Positions 56,190 through 64,000 of a DNA stretch of 64,000 bases are shown here, in pieces. The DNA comes from Pomphorhynchus laevis. Lineage: Eukaryota > Acanthocephala > Palaeacanthocephala > Echinorhynchida > Pomphorhynchidae. Position numbers and translations under genes: made by a program. Each line of letters opens with the position of its first letter. The stretch's first letter is position 1. Location: NCBI GenBank assembly GCA_012934845.2, contig WNNJ02000645.1:62001-126000 (forward strand), in the 5' to 3' direction. The notes beneath the pieces were generated by a model. That model did no database searches, was not told where the DNA came from, and worked only from the letters and a program-made list of their open reading frames with translations.

Positions 56190-58610
56190 GAGGAAATTTA
56201 TTAGGGCACTGCGTCTCTCGACTTGGCCAAATGAAAGAAATTAAATAAAACATTGTGCAACGACTTCATTTGAAATAATATCATTATTTGATAGTGCAGC
56301 GCTAGTTCCCAACAGGCAAAAAGAAATTTAGCAGGTTTATCAAGTTAGGCTTAAACTTAACCCATCGATCTCCTTCAAATAATTTTGCGCTAACACCGGG
56401 CACCCAAATACATGAGATAAAGACTCACATCTATCACCACAGAAAACACACACGAAACTCCACGTTTATGACGGGTATGCGAGTGCGACAAAACTTGTCT
56501 TGATATCCGTGTAAAGAAACACTCCAAACGAGGGGGCGTTTAGAAGCACACGGAGACTGCCAACTCGTTTGGTTATTAACTGGTGAATTGTACAGTTGGT
56601 GATCTAGCTTGCTAACCTTATCTGTAAAGTCTTTTTTATTTTGAATATAATGTACCGTATCTTGGGCTCCGATCATATTTCGTAAATACTCCGTACATAA
56701 CTCGACTTTAGATAAAACATAAACCGCAGTCGTCGAGCACTTTGGAGAGACGCCTACAACACGCTTAATGAATCTGCCTTTACATTTGTCGATCTGCGCA
56801 AAATTAGCTGTCGTGAGGTCTGACCAGATTGCTGAAAGCGCGTACGACAAAATCGGTAGAAGCATGACATGAAAATACTGAAGAGCACCACCAAAGGACA
56901 GCTTACCTAAATATTTAACTCGCGAAGTGGCTATGACGATTTTCGCACATTTCTTTTCGATATGAAGCTTAAAAGACCACCTACTCGTCAATAACATCCC
57001 TAAGTACGTGTATTGATTACTAAACTCTACCTTCCTGCTGTTTAAACTAATCTCGTCATGTGAGCACAATCTGTCACCTTTACGAAACTTTACTACCTTT
57101 GTTTTATCAATATTCACTTTAATTAGATTATTTGAACAGTAGTTAGCTAGAGCAGTGGTTACGTTTTGAGCCGATTCCAGATCTTTCGTTAGAATAACTA
57201 AGTCGTCAGCGTAAAGAACAGAACTTGAAGTTTGACATTCGTTTTTCAGATGAGTCGGCAAATCATGGATATAAACAGAGAAAATGATAGGGCTGAGCTG
57301 ATCTCCCTGCATCACACCGAGGCTAGCAATTATTGTGTCTGATGAAGTAAGTCCGTCGAAGACATTTAATGAATTGGCATAGAGGATATTGCACAAGAGT
57401 TTCAGCATACGACCAGATATCCGGAAATCCATCGACAATTTACGGGTGAGTATTTCTCGGTTAACCGAATGAAATGCTTTTTTAAAGTCAACAAAGATAG
57501 CATATAAATGACTCTTGCGTTCGAATTGTAATAACACTTGTTCACGAACTACCTTAATTGCGTCCACCGTTGATCAGTGAAGTCGCAAACCAAATTGTTC
57601 TGGCGGCAACAGATAATCACGGTGTTTCGATAATCGATTGGTTATAAGAGTGGATAAAAATTTATAGGTATGATTTAGCAGGGCAATTCCACGGTAGGAG
57701 TTGTTATCACTTATATCCCCTTCACCCTTATACAGGATTTTTATTACAGCTTGCTTCCATGACACCGGCATTTGATAACCGTATAGGATACAATTGAATA
57801 AATGTAGCCAATAAGTCGATAATAAATGAAAGGAATCTTTAATTTGTTCAATACAAAGTTGGTCAGGGCCGGCCGCCTTATTATTAGACATAGAAAAGAG
57901 AGCAAGTTCCAATTCAAGCAACGAAAATGGAGCATTTACATGGTCATTGTCACTGCTCAAGCATGACAATGTTATCCGCGCATTATTATTACAACACATT
58001 GGGAGGCCTTGTGAATTAACGAGAATATCGTTAAAGTGCTTAAACCAACGGTTCATCGGGATGCCGGAGGTACTAACATTGTTTTTTCTTTGCAGTTTCC
58101 AGGGACATCGTTCTGCTTGTCGCAAGCGTTTGTATTCTTCCTCTAATAATATTGATTCGCGAAATTTTGATAACATCGTACAATACACACGCCGTAAGAA
58201 AATAAAATTCATATTAATATCATGATCAAACCGCCGGCTTCTGCCCATAAATATGAGCTTTCTCCGTAGCTGTACAGGGTGTATTGGCTTACGATGTATC
58301 TTGTTTCCATAATGTTAAGAATTGCGGTTAGAGAGTAGATGACATGCGGTGAGAAGGCATTCACTGATTTTGGAGAAACTTGCTTCTATTTCATATGCAT
58401 TTAGAAGATCAACTGCGTCTTTAATCATATTATGATTCAAATTTCTGAAACAAAGTTTTCTGCTAATTTGTGAAGGCAAGGATTTGTGAAGGCTAGAATA
58501 TTGAATTTTGACATGCAATAAAACAAAATATTTTCTTTTAACTTTGGTAAATGATAATTTAACTTTTTCTTTTAACTTTGGTAATAATGATAATTGTATT
58601 TGTACCATTC
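56190..58610 (-). mobile_element. Jockey/I-like LINE, 5'-truncated
   Basis: Minus-strand non-LTR element lacking its endonuclease: starts within the pre-RT linker (58608, KLSFTKVKRKYFVLLHVKIQ) and runs through a nearly open RT. Third LINE lineage of the window apart from the L2 and RTE types. 3' non-coding part from about 56290 to about 56190; exact end not certain. It lies in the intron between LRR exons 20 and 21. A stray copy of its linker occurs at 59448-59507. Confidence 0.85.
56290..58248 (-). CDS. LINE reverse transcriptase with C-terminal zinc motif
   Basis: LSMSNNKAAGPDQLCIEQIK opens the RT, then VSWKQAVIKILYKG, YRGIALLNHTYK, YAIFVDFKKAFHSVNREIL (motif A), GVMQGDQLSPIIFSVYIHDL (motif B), SSVLYADDLVIL (motif C) and YTYLGMLLTSRWSFKLHI. 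Two lesions seen: an in-frame TGA at 57574-57576, just after FGLRLH, where relatives have Arg or Arg-like codons (CGA to TGA is the likely change), and a one-base shift near 56450. After the shift the other frame gives CVFCGDRCESLSHVFGC, the usual C-terminal C-x2-C-x8-H-x4-C motif, ending about 56357. Few lesions, so a fairly young insertion. Confidence 0.85.
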
Positions 58611-58739
58611 ACACACGTGCACACTAGAAGCTATTATATTATACACAAACCTATCTTGATTATCAAGTAATCAAGGATAAAATAATGAAGTAATTGTTTG
58701 GAATAATCATATATTGAGTAGTAATTAAATCAGCTAACT

Positions 58740-58910
58740 GAGTTTACGTATTTTATTATAACAGATAATTTTATCTGTTATATTATAACAGATATTTTAT
58801 TATAACAGATATATTTTATTATAACAGAAAATTTTATTATAACAGATATTCAATAATAACGAAAAGTCTTTATCAAAAGTAGCATTTCTATACAACAATT
58901 AAATTATTAT
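58740..58910. repeat. attttattataacagat repeat array, copy 1
   Basis: Four to five imperfect copies of a ~16-20 bp unit around ttttattataacagat, followed by a unique-looking tail (ataacgaaaagtctttatca, then agcatttctatac). Unit and tail recur once at 60215-60300, so this is a dispersed repeat whose left end is internally repetitive. Confidence 0.75.
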
Positions 58911-59447
58911 TGATTATCGTATTTAATATAATTATAAAATTAAAAAAATAAATAAATAAAAATAATAATGCTAAATCAATAAATCAAAATTTAATAATTA
59001 GATAATAAATACTTATAAATAATTGTCACTATATTTTATATAATTTATATAAATGCAAATTATACAAAATTATTAAGTCAAAATGACGGTACGCTTATGG
59101 AAACACTTGTAGCTATAATCTACGCAATCAAATCATACATAATAAGCTATATAGTTCATTGACTTAAAATAAGCAAGAAAAATGAGTAAAATGTTATGAT
59201 GCAAATGATGACATATGCAAAACATAGGATACGTGCCGAATACAAATGAATCGTAGTAAATTGACTGACAATATTATATATGCAAATGGGTCATGCGATA
59301 CATTGTTAATCATAGTACTTTCATATGTACTAAGGGTTTCTGATTTAAATTGACGTTTATGGCCAAAGTAAGTCGCAGTACGTAGAGAATTATTAATTTC
59401 AGATATCAGGTTAAAGGGCTATTATTGACGTGCTGTGACGATTAGAA

Positions 59448-59507
59448 TGTTGAATTTTGACATGCAATAAAACAAAATATTTTCTTTTAACTTTGGTAAA
59501 TGCTGGT
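59448..59507 (-). mobile_element. fragment of the 56190-58610 LINE
   Basis: gaattttgacatgcaataaa through aactttggtaaatg repeats 58498-58556, the linker-coding part of the LINE. A 55-60 bp isolated copy 0.9 kb away. Confidence 0.75.
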
Positions 59508-59589
59508 TATTTTTTATTAAGTTATTAATTTTTATACTTAGCTGTTTTATAAAATAATTCTTATCGTTAATTTTTTATAAATCATTTAG

Positions 59590-59661
59590 AATTCTAGTTA
59601 ATGGCAGCATAACAAAGAATTTCGAAGCCTCTTTAAAATATCTACAACATGTTGAAAGTCT
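59590..59661 (+). CDS. LRR exon 21
   Basis: 72 nt, acceptor aaatcatttag, donor CT|gtaagt. Reads ILVNGSITKNFEASLKYLQH then VESL. N-G-S-I replaces N-x-I; good phase and length. Confidence 0.72.
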
Positions 59662-60004
59662 GTAAGTTGATAAAGATATAATTTTATAATAGAAATACTG
59701 AAGTTTAAACTTTGTGACTCTAATAATGCTTTTATTGTAATCAAATTAAAAACGAAGTGACACAGCTTTATATGGCGTATTAACAATACAGTGGTAAAAC
59801 AGTGGTTCCTCGTTATTGAGTGCATATAAATCTCTAATTATATGATTCAAAATTATATGGACTCCTTTTGAAATGTGTTTTAAAATTAATGGATCCACTG
59901 TGGTCTAAATTATTACTTGTATACCCACCCCAGATATATAAATGTTCATTTATCAATTAGGTAATTTGTAAACATTTCAAAGTATATATTTATATATTTG
60001 ATAG

Positions 60005-60070
60005 AGAATTAACTCAAATTCGCAGCACCATCAAAGATATCTTCTATTTTACTTCTCACATAAAGCAGCT
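60005..60070 (+). CDS. LRR exon 22
   Basis: 66 nt, acceptor atttgatag, donor CT|gtaagg. Reads ELTQIRSTIKDIFYFTSHIK then QL. A 47-nt intron to exon 23. Confidence 0.7.
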
Positions 60071-60117
60071 GTAAGGAAAATACATTTTTATTTCAAACTT
60101 ACAATACAATACTTTAG

Positions 60118-60189
60118 AACGATTGCTAACTGTAACTTAATTAATGACGGCTATACCGATTTTTCCAAAAATTTAATGCTCCAAAAAAT
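60118..60189 (+). CDS. LRR exon 23
   Basis: 72 nt, acceptor atactttag, donor AT|gtaagt. Reads TIANCNLINDGYTDFSKNLM then LQKM. TIANCNL fits the LxxLxLxxNxL start. Confidence 0.78.
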
Positions 60190-60214
60190 GTAAGTATAAA
60201 AATATTTCTGAAAA

Positions 60215-60300
60215 TTTTATTATAACAGATATTTAATAATAACGAAAAGTCTTTATCAAAAGTAGCATTTCTATACAGCAATTAAATTATTATTGATAAT
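60215..60300. repeat. attttattataacagat repeat, copy 2
   Basis: One unit plus the tail of the array at 58740-58910, nearly identical over about 85 bases (one substitution noticed, ctatacaaca/ctatacagca). Confidence 0.8.
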
Positions 60301-60439
60301 TTATATTATAAGTATTCCTTTATATTTATTCACAAAAATAATTATACAAATTACCAATTTATAATTATCAAAATTAGTTAGATAAATAATTAATGAGATT
60401 AATAAATAATTAAATTAGTTAGATAAATAATTAATTAAT

Positions 60440-62050
60440 TGAAGCAAATAAGGAAGTCACAAGGTGATATGCTAATTAATGCAGCATTTGCTGAAGGTTC
60501 AATTGATATCATTTTATTACTTGAAATAGTAGACATAATGTTATTCAGTTATTGTTTGCGTATGATTACTCATAAATCAGTCAAGCAGAAATTTGATTGA
60601 AGTTTGAAAGAAAATCAAAATAATTGGACCTAATTTTGGTTCTGTCGTCAATTCATCAAAATATGCACCGTTGACAAAATACATGAAATTTTATTCTTTT
60701 AAGGAGTTTCGGTTGGGCTGATGTGCCCATCCATCACGATGGTATTAAATAACTTAAAAGTTATATTGAATCCAATGATTATAATTTTATATAAGTTAAT
60801 GTTAAATTGAGTATCGAAAAATGGAGAAAATGACAAAGAATACTGAAAGATATTTATCGAAATATAAAAACCAAGTTGTTTGAATTATCAATGTGCTGTC
60901 GCTAGTTATTGTTCAACATGAAATTAACTACGAATTAGCATAAGCTTTTATTTGCTTGCAATCATACAAGTTTGGGTAACTTGATATTTTTGATTCATCC
61001 ACTAGAAATGAGAACGAATATAAAAATTTATTGAAAGTTGGTTAGCAGGTATAGAAGGTAAAATGCTAAAAGAAAAAGGTGAACGATTCTTAATCTGATA
61101 AAAACATTGAACAAGAGTATTTATGAGATAAGCCAAAATCAAATAATTCAATCATCTACTATAGCAACTAACTCGCGTCCTAACCCACACTAGCTATATT
61201 GGAACTTTATCATGGCTGTTAATGGATATAAACTTTGATGGAATGATACGATCAAAGAAGGAATTTCGAAGTTCTATTGCAGTTAGATAAGCAATTAAAT
61301 CAGAATCCTTTAATGTTTATCAAGCAAATTATATATCGTGCAAAATAGATGGTTGTTAATTAATACGTCACGATACAACAGTTAATGAACTAACGATGAT
61401 GTTATATCAGGCGGGTATTAGTTGACAAAGAACCACTTTTTAAGCTAATCTGGTAAATGTATCATTTGAATGTCAAACGATATCACGTGGTCAAAACGAT
61501 AGTTTGTGCGTTGCAATCAATGATATGAAAGGATATAAAGCAGTGCGGTTTTCGGAGTATAAGCGTTTTTAATGACATGGTACCGTCCTCGGATCACTTC
61601 CGGATGCCTACTACTTTCCGATTATACGAGCAGACAATTAGCTGTCTGTCAAATGCTGATTGATACAAATGGATACGGGTGTATATTACCCGAATTATCT
61701 TGGTCATGAATTCCGTGTCCAGCCAATTTGCGTTATAGACAGACTCCCTATTTCAAAAATCGTAACAAAAAAGAAGGTATTGTGATTGAGAGTAACTAGT
61801 TAACTGCTGTAGGAGATATACTTTTCTAACGAACAATCTACATATTGAAGCACAATTAAACCTGAAGTAATCTATCGATGACTAACAAGTTTATCCCCGT
61901 GATCGTTTAATGATCGTCCAATGAGTTCCTACGACGAATTAAAGCGTGAGTGTATGCAGTGCTTTTATACATCGAGAAATGTCCAAGGATCTATTTTTGT
62001 TTTGACTACTGAATGGCAAATAATGTCTCATATCTTTCATGGAAAATAAA
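60440..62050. other. unclassified, less AT-rich block
   Basis: Intron of the LRR model between exons 23 and 24. The part 61400-62000 is less AT-rich than its flanks and translates with scattered short sensible stretches in shifting frames, as in an old inactive element or pseudogene, but I recognise no motif and no terminal repeats. Confidence 0.3.
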
Positions 62051-62389
62051 AAAGATAGGAATATCTCAAAATTCACTTAATAATGTATAGTAAAACAATA
62101 TTTTACGAAATATTATGCCGAATATTCGTCATTTGTTAAATTATTATTAATATTTTACAGTCAAATTTTCAAGTGCTCTCGATTGTTATCAATATGTTCA
62201 TTGATGTTTATTAATTTTTTTAATAAACAATCAATATATTCATTTAATCACTTTATTTTCGTGTAGCTCAATAACAAATACAACCATTGAATTCTCAGCA
62301 AAAATGTTTTGTGCAAGCAAATTCTTAAAGTATCTGTACGTATTCTAAATAAATGATATTTCGCACATATGTTGAAAGTTGAAGTTTAG

Positions 62390-62461
62390 TCTGATAAGCG
62401 ATGGAGGGATTATGGAAATACCCAAAGACATCTTCGATCACTGCTATCATCTTGAAGAACT
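62390..62461 (+). CDS. LRR exon 24
   Basis: 72 nt, acceptor gaagtttag, donor CT|gtattt. Reads LISDGGIMEIPKDIFDHCYH then LEEL. Canonical I-x-x-I-P-x-x-I-F-x...L-E-E-L repeat end; a 47-nt intron follows. Confidence 0.82.
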
Positions 62462-62508
62462 GTATTTTACTGAGTATCTAACATATTTGTTTTTATAATT
62501 CTTTCTAG

Positions 62509-62583
62509 GAAGCTTCCACACAATAAGATTCGTTATTTACACTTATTTGGTAACGATACAAAAGATTCATCTTTGAAAGTGAT
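62509..62583 (+). CDS. LRR exon 25 (last seen)
   Basis: 75 nt, acceptor attctttctag, donor AT|gtaaga. Reads KLPHNKIRYLHLFGNDTKDS then SLKVM. KLPHNKI is a textbook LRR start. The good donor shows the gene continues downstream. Confidence 0.82.
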
Positions 62584-63895
62584 GTAAGAAAATTTATTAA
62601 CAATCTGTCTTTAAATATTCAATGCACAATTTTAAATTTATTTATTAATCATTATAAATTTGTATATAAAATTTTTGTTTGCGAATTTTAAATACAATTT
62701 TTACTGAACTTAAAATTTTATCAATTTAAATACTTGCACATTGTTTGAATTGAATTTTGGTTTCTATAGTTAAAATAATGGTTTTAAAATGATCAGTAAA
62801 TCAGTGTGGTATTATGTAGAATAAATTGTCCTTAACATAATCTGACATTTCTGCTATAAAACACAGACGCGTTTGTGAATAGAACTAATTAGTACAGTAT
62901 TAACGAATTGAAGTAATTTAAAATAGATGATATTGTGGTAACTTATAAAGTTAGCAATATGTTGTCAAAGAGATGGAAATCTAATATACTGAATATTTTG
63001 CTTTTGTCTTTGCTAAATAGTTCGTCTTTATTTTCAAGGCAATTGAAATTACTTTTAAGTGTCCCGGTACCTATTAAGTAATCTTGAGAAAGAAATTACA
63101 ACTATCTCCAGCAAAAATTCTCAGTTTTGTTAATCAAAAAATAAAATTATCTCATAGTTTTGATTAGTTACTCAGCAAAGCGAATTTAATAAAAGAAAAA
63201 ATACAATAAACACACTACTGCTTGTTGAAACATAAATCAAGATTGTAAAAGTAATTACAATATAATGTTAAAATATTGCCAAAAGCAATAACGATTATAT
63301 TAAATATATACACGCAGTAAGAAAAATAAACAGTCAGTTCGCTACAAACTAAATTTGTAATTATATAAAGCACCTGAAACTTTGAAATATTTTTACTATT
63401 ATGCACGGAAATTTTTACTGTTAGAAAGAACCAGCCTAGATATTTTATTCTATTCGTGCGGAAAAGTAGATTTTGATTAAATAAAAGGAAAAATTTTGAA
63501 ATTACAAATTTCATAAGTTTCTGTGTATCGAAGGAGTTCCTTCATTTAAGGCAATCATTTTATATTTAAAGAGTAATAAAGTTCATTCACAAAATCGGAT
63601 TGGCTGATTTTAGAGCTTACATCTGGTTCCTGCAAATATAGATATATTATGGCCGGACAAAATGCATTAGACAAATAAACTGCAGAAATTAAAGAAAAAT
63701 CCAACAATATAATAAACTAACATCAGAGCAACACTACAGTAATCAGTTAAATTTAACTAAAGAAACTAAATGTAACATCAAAATTTTAATAAACGATAAC
63801 ACAATGAATTTAATTTAAATTTAATATTTAATATTATTTGAATTCTAAAATCAGTTTAAATTTTGAAGCAATTTGTTGTTCCAAATTTTAAAGCT
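62584..63895. other. no exon recognised
   Basis: AT-rich; the next exon implied by the donor at 62584 was not found with confidence before the window ends. A hydrophobic minus-strand open stretch at 63514-63215 is unsupported. Confidence 0.4.
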
Positions 63896-64000
63896 AGTCG
63901 TTGCTGTCTATAGTCGTTGTCGCTTAAAGTCATTGTTGCCTCTAGTTTTTGACGCTCTAGCCTTTGTCGCCTCTAGTTTTTGACACTCTAACCTTTGTCG
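63896..64000. repeat. 16-bp minisatellite running off the window
   Basis: Units agtcgttgctgtctat, agtcgttgtcgcttaa, agtcattgttgcctct, then alternating 15- and 16-base units that form a 31-bp higher-order repeat (63939-63969 and 63970-64000 differ at two positions). The array continues beyond 64000. Confidence 0.85.

Larger units (their letters stand above)
24415..62583 (+). other. multi-exon leucine-rich-repeat gene (model)
   Basis: Gene-level model joining 25 exons (about 1,840 coding nt, roughly 610 residues): signal peptide, cysteine cap, then mostly one LRR per exon. All internal exons are multiples of 3 (51-114 nt; mostly 66-75) and all introns are phase 2. Junction codons rebuilt between consecutive exons are almost all Leu, Ile or Val (CTG, TTA, ATT...), exactly where an LRR needs its hydrophobic residue. 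Neighbouring introns are 46-55 nt; others are swollen by retroelements. One-LRR exons with phase-2 introns are known from LGR/relaxin-receptor type genes, but no membrane or GPCR segment appears by 64000, so whether this is a secreted LRR protein, a receptor ectodomain, or two adjacent paralogues is open. Confidence 0.7.

Noticed and set aside
63215-63514. 99-codon minus-strand hydrophobic frame
   Set aside because: Composition-driven; no family resemblance and no support from neighbours.

Overview
This is an AT-rich animal genomic window. Very short introns (46-55 nt between neighbouring exons), an apyrase gene of the CANT1 type and a rich set of non-LTR retrotransposons point to an invertebrate, most likely an arthropod. 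I cannot name the species. There is no bacterial-style gene organisation, and most long open frames belong to retroelements.

Layout. (1) 106-2242: the last two exons and polyadenylation signal of a soluble calcium-activated nucleotidase (CANT1/apyrase), + strand. (2) 2294-9407: a degenerate 8-bp repeat, large inverted repeats, a ~200-bp repeat pair, and copies of a Penelope-like element (PLE). (3) 7066-7526 and 9408-16640: three minus-strand copies of one LINE family (LINE-A; ORF1 with CCHC knuckles, ORF2 with APE-type endonuclease plus reverse transcriptase). The last two lie head to tail, and the 12749-16640 copy is almost complete. (4) 16641-24400: decayed PLE and LINE-A remnants and a recent 173-bp tandem duplication. 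(5) 24415-62583 and probably beyond: a host gene, in my model, built from a signal-peptide exon, a cysteine-bearing cap exon and at least 22 small phase-2 exons, nearly all carrying one leucine-rich repeat (LRR). It is split by a large retroelement cluster (26480-37175: seven LINE-A pieces and an L2/CR1-type LINE) and by RTE-like (46262-48925) and Jockey/I-like (56190-58610) LINEs lying in its introns. (6) 63896-64000: a 16-bp minisatellite running off the window.

The two most interesting things are absent from a plain list of long open frames. The first is the exon-per-LRR gene: every recognised internal exon is a multiple of 3, and almost every junction codon rebuilt from neighbouring exons is Leu, Ile or Val. 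The second is a set of fold-back inverted repeats carrying a CTGANGA-N-stem-GAAA core that resembles the hammerhead-ribozyme motif known from Penelope-like elements, with stem sequences that differ between copies while staying paired.

The retroelements do not work together as a pathway; they are insertions of different ages. The host signal is the apyrase 3' end and the LRR gene, both on the + strand.
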